From: an uncultured Methanomethylovorans sp.
Lineage (GTDB): Archaea; Halobacteriota; Methanosarcinia; Methanosarcinales; Methanosarcinaceae
DNA: 5,665 nt
Assembly (NCBI GenBank): GCA_937968035.1
Contig: CALBTS010000547.1
Coordinates: 1-5,665 of the forward strand
Direction of reading: 5' to 3'
Shown here in pieces: positions 1-5,172 of this stretch. Below the pieces are notes generated by a model. It saw nothing but the letters and a program-made list of their open reading frames with translations. It was not told the DNA's origin and made no database searches. Position 1 is the first letter of the stretch. Every line of letters starts with the position of its first letter. The translations under genes and the position numbers were made by a program.

Positions 1-15
1 ATATTGTGGGTTCCG

Positions 16-1266
16 TCATTTGACAAGCGGCACTGTCAGGCTCCCCTGTGGCAGGACCACTGCATAAGGTTCCTTACCTTTAGCGCGGATGGTAGCTATC
101 GCCATATCAAAAGTTTCTTGCAGGTCTGTGTGAGGTTTAAGTCTGGCCATTTCCAAAGTACCAGTATCCAGGTCTGAGACTGCCCACATCTGGGCATGCA
201 TTCCCATCTGTATCATCTTGGCAGCTTTATGATACCCAAGCTTGTACCCTTCGGCTATCTTCTGCATAACTTCCTCGGAAGTCTGAGCACAGCAAAGCAG
301 TTTAAGGAATGTGTCATCTCCTATTCCCTCCCTGCATTTGGAAACAAGTATTATGATCCCGCCTTGTTCCAGTGCCAGTTTTCCGTTCTCCAGAGCTTTC
401 TGGGACTGGTACAGGTCGATGTCCATGGGATATGGGGCTACAGTAAGGACTATGTTCCCTCTCCGTCCGCAGGGAGTACAGAAAACCTCGTTTGCCTTTT
501 TCACTGCTAATTCAAATGACAGTTTAAGATCCCCTGCTACCATAGCATATAATCCATGATCCGCTGTCAGGACGGTCTGTATAGAGAATACGTGCAGGTC
601 ATTCAATACCTTCATGGCATCTTCCATATCTTCTGCTACCGGATTTCCTTTCAGGGCAAGAGGTGCGGCCTTCTCGGAAAGAGCATGCATATGGTTCATT
701 TCTATGGTCCTGTAAGCGGCAACTCCCGGAAGGAATGATTTCCTGCCACCGGTATAGCCTGCAAAGTAGTGCGGTTCCACACTCCCTATCACCAGGATGT
801 TCTTAGTTTCAGTGACAAGCCTGTTAAGATACATCTCGGTACCGTTGCTTGATTCTCCCAGATATACCATATCTTCATCTTTGCGTGCATCATGCACATG
901 TATACTGCTGCGGAACTCATCCAGAAGTTCACCAAATATATACTTCAACTCATCTTCAGTAGGTCCCCTGTGTGCTCCGGTGGCGATCAGGAATTTTACA
1001 TCAGGATGTTCCTTTAAAATGGGATATAGTTCTTTGAGCACCTTTGATGTGGGAGTTGGCCTGGTGCCATCATTCACAAGGACAAGTAATTTATCGCTTG
1101 TGCGGGCAAAAGTGGAAAACGCCTCCATACCAACAGGTATTTCCAGGGCTTGTGCTATGATCTCGGACTCCTTGCCAACCTTCACATTGACCGGAGCAAT
1201 GATCTCGTGAGGAATAGTTACATCCAGGTCAATATATTCCTGCCCATAAGGTACCTTTATTAAAAT
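16..1266 (-). CDS. larA: LarA-family nickel-dependent lactate racemase-like protein
   Basis: LarA enzymes use a nickel-pincer nucleotide (NPN) cofactor to racemise lactate or related 2-hydroxyacids in the cytoplasm. The conserved residues are visible. Counting from the GTG at 1185, they are Arg42 in NDGTRPTP, His72 in ATGAHRG, His139 in EPHYFAGYTGGRK, Lys149 (the residue that carries the cofactor in characterised LarA) and His165 in EMNHMHAL. Their spacing follows Lactobacillus plantarum LarA R75/H108/H174/K184/H200 closely. The first usual start codon, GTG 1185, would remove the conserved stretch VPYGQEYIDLDVTIP, which is encoded in frame upstream with no stop until TAA at 1281-1279. A GGAG at 1278-1275 precedes ATC (1269) and ATT (1266), so I place the start at ATT 1266, giving about 416 residues. 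ATC 1269 is possible, and a sequence error cannot be excluded. The larB, larC and larE cofactor genes are not in the window, so the true substrate may differ from lactate. Family call firm; start and substrate uncertain. Confidence 0.9.
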   Translation of the reverse strand: MLIKVPYGQEYIDLDVTIPHEIIAPVNVKVGKESEIIAQALEIPVGMEAFSTFARTSDKLLVLVNDGTRPTPTSKVLKELYPILKEHPDVKFLIATGAHRGPTEDELKYIFGELLDEFRSSIHVHDARKDEDMVYLGESSNGTEMYLNRLVTETKNILVIGSVEPHYFAGYTGGRKSFLPGVAAYRTIEMNHMHALSEKAAPLALKGNPVAEDMEDAMKVLNDLHVFSIQTVLTADHGLYAMVAGDLKLSFELAVKKANEVFCTPCGRRGNIVLTVAPYPMDIDLYQSQKALENGKLALEQGGIIILVSKCREGIGDDTFLKLLCCAQTSEEVMQKIAEGYKLGYHKAAKMIQMGMHAQMWAVSDLDTGTLEMARLKPHTDLQETFDMAIATIRAKGKEPYAVVLPQGSLTVPLVK

Positions 1267-1272
1267 GATGAT

Positions 1273-1280
1273 CTCTCCTT
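1273..1280 (-). promoter_or_regulatory. Shine-Dalgarno site of the larA-like gene
   Basis: On the minus strand the sequence AAGGAGAG directly follows the in-frame stop TAA at 1281-1279, partly overlapping it. It is the only good SD sequence near the conserved N-terminus. GGAG lies 5 nt from ATC 1269 and 8 nt from ATT 1266, with no AUG, GUG or UUG within reach. It therefore supports a non-canonical start rather than initiation at GTG 1185. Confidence 0.55.
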
Positions 1281-1281
1281 A

Positions 1282-1669
1282 GTTGATTTTGATATCCGTG
1301 TTCACAGTTCTTGACCTACATCTGATCATCAGTACTGTGTCTTGAAACACCAGGTTTGATTTAATGTTATGATAGTTTTTCCTGCCGCATAAGCAAGAGG
1401 GTTTATTTAATTGTTGCCAGTCTCCTTATGCGTTCAAGTTATATAGTTTAGGCCAGTTATGTTACTGTATACCCAGAGTAAAGTTGTATAATTATCATTG
1501 AAGATTGTCTTTTTCTGAATGAAATTTATGGTTTTGTTCTGAAGGCGCTTAAGCTCAGAAGTGATCATGGGCGATGTTTGTAGCATCTCTTTGAAGATCC
1601 TGTGGAACTTCTTACTTTACTAAGGCGCATCCGTTATCCTATATGAAGATACAAAATGGAGGAATCAGT
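1282..1669. other. Gene-poor intergenic region between larA-like gene and aIF1A
   Basis: This stretch separates two divergent genes and should hold both promoters. AT-rich TATA-like candidates for the plus strand include TTATATAGTTTA near 1439-1450 and TTGTATAATTATC near 1485-1497. None is clearly better than the others. An in-frame reading from 1485 to 1646, broken by one TAG at 1581-1583, looks mildly protein-like, but no start or family is recognisable. I see no tRNA, convincing RNA gene or repeat here. Confidence 0.4.
1657..1662 (+). promoter_or_regulatory. Shine-Dalgarno site deciding the TTG start of aIF1A
   Basis: The sequence TGGAGG lies 7 nt before TTG 1670, ideal spacing for pairing with the 16S rRNA 3' end. 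It settles the start in favour of TTG 1670 over the ATG at 1643. Confidence 0.75.
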
Positions 1670-2008
1670 TTGGCAAATTATAGAAGCAATAACCGCAAGA
1701 AGAACTCACAAAGTGGAAGTAACAGTCCGGAACAGATCACAAAGGTGCGTACCCCCCGCCAAAGAGATAATGAAGTATTTGCTACTGTCTCCAGTCTGCT
1801 TGGCGCTAACCGCGTGAGATTACAGTGCATGGATGGTATTGTACGCATGGGCAGGATCCCCGGATCCAAGAAAAAAAGTATGTGGGTAAGAGAAGGAGAT
1901 CTGGTCATTGCCACTCCCTGGGAAATACAGGATTCAAAAGCCGATGTGATCTGGAGATATACCCGGCCACAGGTGGACTGGCTTGCACGTAAGGGCTTCC
2001 TCAAATAA
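1670..2008 (+). CDS. eif1A: Archaeal translation initiation factor aIF1A
   Basis: aIF1A binds the A-site region of the small ribosomal subunit and helps start-site selection and initiator tRNA placement. The product is 112 residues, a normal length. It has a basic, Asn/Lys/Arg-rich tail (about 1-30), then an S1/IF1-type OB fold (about 34-100) with the hallmark stretches [20 protein letters not shown] and [19 protein letters not shown]. It ends in the family-typical [15 protein letters not shown] chose TTG 1670 because GGAGG (1658-1662) sits 7 nt upstream of it. The earlier ATG at 1643 would place that SD inside the coding region and add a non-conserved nonapeptide. The gene stands alone on the plus strand and converges on the TRAM gene. 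Family identity is very secure; the start is well supported but inferred. Confidence 0.96.
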   Translation: MANYRSNNRKKNSQSGSNSPEQITKVRTPRQRDNEVFATVSSLLGANRVRLQCMDGIVRMGRIPGSKKKSMWVREGDLVIATPWEIQDSKADVIWRYTRPQVDWLARKGFLK

Positions 2009-2063
2009 CCGGAAGGAACCTTAAAGTACTTTATAACTACTTTTTTGATAAAAGAAAAAGAGA

Positions 2064-2094
2064 TAAGGAAAATCATACTAACAGATTTTCCTTA
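2064..2094. terminator. Stem-loop between convergent aIF1A and TRAM genes
   Basis: A perfect 11-bp inverted repeat (TAAGGAAAATC at 2064-2074, GATTTTCCTTA at 2084-2094) encloses a 9-nt loop. On the minus strand it starts 20 bp after the TRAM stop and is followed by T-rich sequence (T5 and T4 runs between 2063 and 2047), as expected where archaeal transcription ends. On the plus strand it lies 55 bp after the aIF1A stop. It may end both transcripts or stabilise their 3' ends. The stem is AT-rich, so it is probably modest in strength. Confidence 0.55.
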
Positions 2095-2114
2095 GAAACC
2101 AAATTTAATTATTA

Positions 2115-2321
2115 TTACTCTACAACTTCAGCAAATGCGAACTTGCGCATGACCTTTGTGACCTTTATGGTTACTTCGTCGCCCACAGATGTGCCTGGAA
2201 CGAAGATAACGAAACCGCTTACTCTGGCAATTCCGTCGCCTTCTTTTGCAATATCTTCGATGGTTACTTCATATTCCTTTCCAGCATCAACTGGAGCAGT
2301 TGATTCATTTTTGTTGAACAA
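2115..2321 (-). CDS. Small stand-alone TRAM-domain RNA-binding protein
   Basis: The 68-residue product is essentially one TRAM domain, a small beta-barrel that binds RNA. A short polar N-terminus (about 1-12) leads into GKEYEVTIEDIAKEGDGIAR, then GFVIFVPGTSVGDEV and a closing beta strand KVMRKFAFAEVVE. Stand-alone TRAM proteins of this size are common in methanogens and halophiles, often in several copies. Published work on Methanolobus describes one as a cold-responsive RNA chaperone; that role is only inferred here. The start is TTG 2321. The codon just upstream is an in-frame TAG, and AGGAAGTGA (2335-2327), a near-complete SD, lies 5 nt upstream. The gene is alone on its strand, with a strong promoter at a distance and a hairpin just downstream. 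Family very secure, exact role open. Confidence 0.94.
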   Translation of the reverse strand: MFNKNESTAPVDAGKEYEVTIEDIAKEGDGIARVSGFVIFVPGTSVGDEVTIKVTKVMRKFAFAEVVE

Positions 2322-2326
2322 CTATT

Positions 2327-2335
2327 TCACTTCCT
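2327..2335 (-). promoter_or_regulatory. Shine-Dalgarno site of the TRAM gene
   Basis: AGGAAGTGA on the minus strand matches the ideal archaeal SD AGGAGGTGA at 8 of 9 bases and ends 5 nt before TTG 2321. With the in-frame TAG immediately before the TTG, it fixes the start. Confidence 0.75.
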
Positions 2336-2466
2336 TTACACATAAGCTTAAAAGGTGCACTTGCTGGAAGCATACGGAAAATAGCAGTTACAAAGTAATA
2401 CCATTAAAAGCCTTATGTTCTCAAAACAGTTACACACTCAAAGCAAGGATTACCATGCAATATAGA

Positions 2467-2480
2467 TATATAAATTTTTG
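2467..2480 (-). promoter_or_regulatory. Archaeal BRE/TATA promoter for the TRAM gene
   Basis: Read on the minus strand this is CAAAAATTTATATA, very close to the archaeal arrangement of an A-rich BRE followed by TTTATATA. Transcription would start about 25 nt downstream, near 2445, giving a leader of roughly 120 nt before TTG 2321. Long leaders are known for some cold-regulated methanogen genes. The leader contains the 8-mer TGTAACTG twice (2434-2427 and 2392-2385), which may be chance. Confidence 0.55.
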
Positions 2481-2499
2481 CAGGGAAAAACGTTTGAAC

Positions 2500-2667
2500 C
2501 AGAAGTGTCTGGTGTCTGAGTTAAAAAAATACAACGATACTTGATCTCGGATGTGGAAGCGGAATGCAGACCCCGTAACTTGCAAAAGTGTTTCGGATCT
2601 TCATGTCACTTCGGTGGATATACTGCAGCCTTTTCCGGATGATCTGATCAAACATATATCCCATTGA
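2500..2667 (+). pseudogene. Remnant of a class I SAM-dependent methyltransferase
   Basis: No intact reading frame exists here, but pieces of a methyltransferase can be read. RLNQKCLVSELKKYNDT (to 2541) is in one frame. LDLGCGSGMQT, the SAM-binding motif I, starts at 2540 in another frame and runs into a TAA at 2576-2578. LAKVF continues in that frame, followed by DLHVTSVDILQPFPDDLIKH (2596-2655) back in the first frame. LDLGCGSG plus the acidic residue of VTSVD are the first two SAM-binding elements of the Rossmann fold. The order and spacing match the family pattern, in which a motif like DIGCGPGMQTLELAKL precedes TAVD.HQPF. Two frame shifts, an internal stop and a missing C-terminal two thirds make this a decayed, truncated gene. 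It ends just before the acetolactate decarboxylase gene, whose TATA-like element may lie in its last codons. Confidence 0.75.
2652..2660 (+). promoter_or_regulatory. Possible TATA box of the acetolactate decarboxylase gene
   Basis: ACATATATC preceded by ATCAA resembles a weak BRE/TATA. A start about 25 nt downstream would fall near 2682, giving a leader of only about 8 nt before ATG 2690. The match is short and lies in AT-rich degenerate sequence, so this is tentative. Confidence 0.3.
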
Positions 2668-2689
2668 TAGAATAGTTATAGTGATCCCT

Positions 2690-3496
2690 ATGAGAAGTTC
2701 AATAATTCAAATGATATGCTGTCTGTTTCTCATTTCGGCCTGCTCTTCGGGCTGCATAGGCACAGAAAAAGAACCTGCAAATAAAGAATATGACAATGAT
2801 GTCATATACCAGACATCAACTATTGATGCATTGCTGGAAGGTATGTATGCGGGTGACCTGACGGTAGGCGAATTGAAACAGCATGGTGATCTGGGACTTG
2901 GAACATTCAATGGCCTTGACGGGGAAATGGTGTTACTGGATGATATTGTCTATCAGGTAAAGGCCGATGGGGTAGCATACAGGGTGAACGATTCGGTGGA
3001 AACACCTTTTGCAGCAGTAACGAAGTTCGAGAGTGACATATATGCAACAGTAAACCAGGAAATAAACAATACTGAACTTACCGGATATATTGGCACTCTC
3101 ATGCCAAGCAGGAACCTGATGTATGCCATAAGAATAGAAGGTAATTTTAGTCACATGAAAACCCGTAGTGTTCCTGCGCAGGAGAAACCATATCCAAGAC
3201 TTGCAGATGTTACAAAATACCAGCCAACATTTGAATTTGAAAATGTCTCTGGCACAATAGTGGGTTTCTGGCTTCCTGAGTATGTCGAAAATGTAAATGT
3301 TCCGGGTTATCACCTGCATTTCATTAACAGTGATCATAGTGCAGGAGGCCATGTTCTGGAATATACGATGCGTTCAGGAGATGTTGGAATAGATATTACC
3401 GATGGTTTATTCATACAGTTTCCTGCAACTGAGGAGTTCTTAAATGCAGATCTTACTGGAGATACGACAAAGGAACTTATTCAAGTAGAAAAATAA
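2690..3496 (+). CDS. budA: Alpha-acetolactate decarboxylase with lipoprotein signal peptide
   Basis: Acetolactate decarboxylase converts 2-acetolactate to acetoin and CO2 using a bound zinc ion. The 268-residue product carries the family residues. LDGEM contains Glu79. YAIRIEG contains Arg148, equivalent to the active-site arginine. GYHLHFINSDHSAGGH supplies the zinc ligands His208, His210 and His221. TEEF near residues 247-250 gives the late glutamate. The N-terminus is basic then hydrophobic (IIQMICCLFLISAC) and has lipobox-like sites at Cys18 and Cys22, followed by a polar linker. This is a lipoprotein-type signal and predicts an anchored protein outside the membrane. I prefer ATG 2690 over GTG 2681 because GTGATCC (2681-2687) resembles the 3' part of the extended SD; GTG would add three residues. 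No acetolactate synthase or butanediol gene is adjacent. The gene converges on the MazG-cupin gene with a 20-bp gap. Enzyme identity firm; export inferred. Confidence 0.92.
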   Translation: MRSSIIQMICCLFLISACSSGCIGTEKEPANKEYDNDVIYQTSTIDALLEGMYAGDLTVGELKQHGDLGLGTFNGLDGEMVLLDDIVYQVKADGVAYRVNDSVETPFAAVTKFESDIYATVNQEINNTELTGYIGTLMPSRNLMYAIRIEGNFSHMKTRSVPAQEKPYPRLADVTKYQPTFEFENVSGTIVGFWLPEYVENVNVPGYHLHFINSDHSAGGHVLEYTMRSGDVGIDITDGLFIQFPATEEFLNADLTGDTTKELIQVEK

Positions 3497-3516
3497 GATC
3501 ATATGGCTCAGAGGGA

Positions 3517-4233
3517 TCAAAGTTCAATATCCCTTATGTGTCTTTCATATTTTTCTTCCCAGGCGGGAGCAGTTATGCATACCTGCTTCAGATTTCCACG
3601 GAACCAGAATCTATTTCCTGCAGGCACCACTACTACATCGCCCTTTTGGACTTCAAATTCTCTGTTCTCGACTACCCATGTACCGGACCCTTCAAGAATA
3701 TAATAAAGGAAATCGCTTTTATAGTGAATGAACTCCTCTGCATGTCCTGTTTTTGTTTCCTGGTACAGGACAGCTGCATTAGGCGAGTCTTCTTTCGTGT
3801 TATAGATCATCATGCAGACGCCGTGCTTCTCGATCACTTTTGATCCCTCTGGTCTGAAAACCACACGGGGAAATTCTTCTGAAGCAGTCGGAGAATCAGA
3901 ATAAAGGTCTTTTTCATCGGTTATGTCCAGCAGAAGATTATTCTCAAATCCGCCTCTTTCCTGTTTTTTCTTTGATCTTAATGATTCCAGTGCTTCCTTT
4001 GAAAAACCCCTTAGCTCAGCGATCCTGTGAATTACTTCTATAAGGTTTATAAGTTCTTGCAGATCTTTACTTTCAAGGTACTCACCCACTTCTTCTTCAA
4101 GCTTGTTCTCCAGCTCAACAAGAAATTCAGGATCTGAAAGTTCTTTGACAGCACATTCCTTACCTGAGCTTTGCATTATTTCCGGGATCCTGTCCCTTAC
4201 AGCTTTCTTACCACTTATTGGAGAATACCTCAT
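3517..4233 (-). CDS. MazG-like nucleotide pyrophosphohydrolase fused to a cupin domain
   Basis: The 238-residue product has two parts. Residues about 8-105 match the small MazG-like/phosphoribosyl-ATP pyrophosphatase-like family, which hydrolyses nucleoside triphosphates to monophosphate and pyrophosphate: KKAVRDRIPEIM, the EExxE metal motif at 47-51, and RSKKKQERGGFE at 86-97. Residues about 122-230 form a single cupin barrel with YYILEGSGTWVV and GDVVVVPAGNRFWF. Key positions are altered. The second metal motif, usually ExxD as in EELADVLE, reads ELIN (60-63), so the aspartate is Asn63. In the cupin, only one histidine of the HxH motif remains (His170, then Lys172), and the motif 2 histidine is Phe209. 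The cupin is therefore probably not a classic metal enzyme and may bind a small molecule. The gene is second in a minus-strand pair, 17 bp after the cytosine deaminase gene, suggesting a linked role in base or nucleotide processing. Domain calls firm; activity uncertain. Confidence 0.85.
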   Translation of the reverse strand: MRYSPISGKKAVRDRIPEIMQSSGKECAVKELSDPEFLVELENKLEEEVGEYLESKDLQELINLIEVIHRIAELRGFSKEALESLRSKKKQERGGFENNLLLDITDEKDLYSDSPTASEEFPRVVFRPEGSKVIEKHGVCMMIYNTKEDSPNAAVLYQETKTGHAEEFIHYKSDFLYYILEGSGTWVVENREFEVQKGDVVVVPAGNRFWFRGNLKQVCITAPAWEEKYERHIRDIEL

Positions 4234-4250
4234 GGATCAGCCATCCCTAT

Positions 4251-4682
4251 TCATTTCCCTATGTCCTCATACCAGAGGTCCGGTCTGTCCCTGATGAATC
4301 TATCCATCATTTCTATGCACTCGGCGATGCGCAGATCTGTTACTTCTATCCCATGCTCCCTCATAAATTCAGGGGCACCATGGAAATTCTCTGCCTCCCC
4401 TACAATTACTCTTTTTATGCCAAATTGCACAGCTGCACCTGCACACAGATAACAGGGCATCAATGTTGAGTAAAGGATGGCATCACTGTAATTGCCTAGG
4501 CGGCCTGCGCTGCGTATGCATACGATCTCAGCGTGTGCCAGGGGATCGTTCTCCTGCACTCTCATGTTATGTCCGCGGCCAACGATCTTGCCATTCCTCA
4601 CAAGTACCGAACCTATAGGGATACCGCCCTCAGCAAGTCCTTTCTTTGCTTCCTCAATGGCACATTGCATAAAGCTATCCAT
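4251..4682 (-). CDS. Cytosine deaminase-like zinc enzyme, yeast Fcy1 type
   Basis: The 143-residue product belongs to the cytidine/deoxycytidylate deaminase fold. Zinc ligands and catalytic residues are His50 and Glu52 in HAE, and Cys77 and Cys80 in PCYLC. Several stretches match yeast cytosine deaminase Fcy1 closely: EGGIPIGSVLV, GRGHNMR, GRLGNYSDAILYSTLMPC, VVGE.xNF-like VGEAENF, and the C-terminal FIRDRPDLWYEDIG. The last contains the Trp and Asp that in Fcy1 close over and contact cytosine. This favours cytosine to uracil plus ammonia in pyrimidine salvage over tRNA adenosine deamination. It is unrelated in fold to bacterial CodA. The start ATG 4682 has a strong AGGAGG 6 nt upstream. It is the first gene of a two-gene operon with the MazG-cupin protein. 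Related deaminases acting on other bases look alike, so substrate confidence is moderate while family confidence is high. Confidence 0.92.
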   Translation of the reverse strand: MDSFMQCAIEEAKKGLAEGGIPIGSVLVRNGKIVGRGHNMRVQENDPLAHAEIVCIRSAGRLGNYSDAILYSTLMPCYLCAGAAVQFGIKRVIVGEAENFHGAPEFMREHGIEVTDLRIAECIEMMDRFIRDRPDLWYEDIGK

Positions 4683-4688
4683 GATCTT

Positions 4689-4694
4689 CCTCCT
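4689..4694 (-). promoter_or_regulatory. Shine-Dalgarno site of the cytosine deaminase gene
   Basis: The perfect SD AGGAGG on the minus strand lies 6 nt before ATG 4682 and fixes that start. Confidence 0.8.
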
Positions 4695-4715
4695 AAGTTA
4701 ACTTGATATATACTG

Positions 4716-4727
4716 TTATAAGGTTTC
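4716..4727 (-). promoter_or_regulatory. Probable TATA/BRE promoter of the deaminase operon
   Basis: On the minus strand GAAACCTTATAA resembles an A-rich BRE followed by a TATA box. Transcription would begin about 25 nt downstream near 4692-4695, at or next to the SD, leaving a very short leader. A second AT-rich element, GTATATATC, lies at 4713-4705 and is too close to the start codon to be the main promoter. Confidence 0.45.
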
Positions 4728-5037
4728 TGTAGAAAGTAATACTTAGCCCAAATATGGTCATGTTTTGAGCATTTGTTTTCATCCACTTAATAAAATTCCA
4801 TCTGCTAATACTGACGGCTTTGTTTCACTCCCCGGATCTATATAAAACAAGAACGTACATATTTGTGTATATTTAAATGTTCATAGAGTTTATATCAATG
4901 ACCACATGTTTAGAAACAATTATGAACAACATGATCCTTAAAAAACGTAATCATTTTATCTTTTACTTTATTATCAAGCGCCTTTGCTCTTACGGATCTA
5001 AAGCAGGAGGCATAGGTTCATTTCAAGAGGTGTTAAT
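4728..5037. other. AT-rich intergenic region upstream of the zinc-ribbon gene
   Basis: I find no coding frame or recognisable RNA gene here. Plus-strand TATA-like elements occur at 4838-4847 (CTATATAAAA) and 4889-4895 (TTTATAT). Either would give the small zinc-ribbon gene a leader longer than 100 nt. An isolated AGGAGG at 5006-5011 has no suitable start codon after it and lies about 30 nt before the true start. Confidence 0.35.
5027..5032 (+). promoter_or_regulatory. Shine-Dalgarno site of the zinc-ribbon gene
   Basis: GAGGTG within AAGAGGTG lies 5 nt before ATG 5038 and supports that start for this very short gene. Confidence 0.65.
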
Positions 5038-5172
5038 ATGGAATCGTTGAAGATGTGTCCTGAATGCAATGCCAAGCTCCATACCAATAAAAAAGGCATC
5101 CAGATCTGCAAAGTATGTGGGTACTGGACAAAAAAAGGTACAGCAAGAATTGAATCAATACTGCTGTGCTAG
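5038..5172 (+). CDS. Small zinc-ribbon protein (44 residues)
   Basis: The short product starts MESLKMCPECNAKLHTNKKG and contains two CxxC knuckles: Cys7/Cys10 in CPEC, and Cys24/Cys27 in CKVC followed by GYW. The 13-residue gap between knuckles is typical of a rubredoxin-type zinc ribbon, so one zinc ion is expected. The tail is basic, then hydrophobic, ending in cysteine. Ribbons like this are common in small archaeal proteins that bind nucleic acid or act as modules in larger complexes; no specific function can be assigned. The start ATG 5038 has GAGGTG (5027-5032) 5 nt upstream, a strong SD. The stop TAG at 5170 is followed at once by an in-frame TGA. Short, but the ribbon pattern, SD and spacing together make a real gene likely. 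Confidence 0.8.
   Translation: MESLKMCPECNAKLHTNKKGIQICKVCGYWTKKGTARIESILLC

Noticed and set aside
196..1210. Plus-strand open frames across the larA-like gene
   Set aside because: They are shadows of the minus-strand gene; none shows a family motif, while the minus frame carries the full LarA signature.
1351..1364. Imperfect palindrome near GTGTCTTGAAACAC upstream of the larA-like gene
   Set aside because: Only 5 of 7 pairs match and there is no second copy, too weak to call an operator.
1643..1669. ATG 1643 as the aIF1A start
   Set aside because: It places the SD inside the gene and adds residues not typical of the family; TTG 1670 has correct spacing.
1678..2076. Minus-strand 132-codon frame opposite aIF1A
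   Set aside because: It is antisense to a clearly conserved aIF1A gene and shows no motif or SD.
2385..2434. Direct repeat CAGTTACA (2385-2392 and 2427-2434)
   Set aside because: Two copies of an 8-mer 42 bp apart in AT-rich sequence are easily due to chance; noted only within the TRAM leader.
2143..2544. Plus-strand 133-codon frame
   Set aside because: Its first part is antisense to the TRAM gene; only its last residues (near SELKKYNDT) are meaningful, as part of the methyltransferase remnant.
2933..3352. Minus-strand 139-codon frame opposite acetolactate decarboxylase
   Set aside because: Cysteine-rich, motif-free translation antisense to an intact, recognisable enzyme.
4251..4682. tRNA adenosine deaminase (TadA) identity for the deaminase
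   Set aside because: HAE and PCxxC are shared, but GRGHNMR and the C-terminal DRPDLWYEDIG match Fcy1-type cytosine deaminase rather than TadA.
5006..5011. AGGAGG as SD for an earlier start of the zinc-ribbon gene
   Set aside because: No ATG, GTG or TTG follows at usable distance in the ribbon frame, while ATG 5038 has its own SD.
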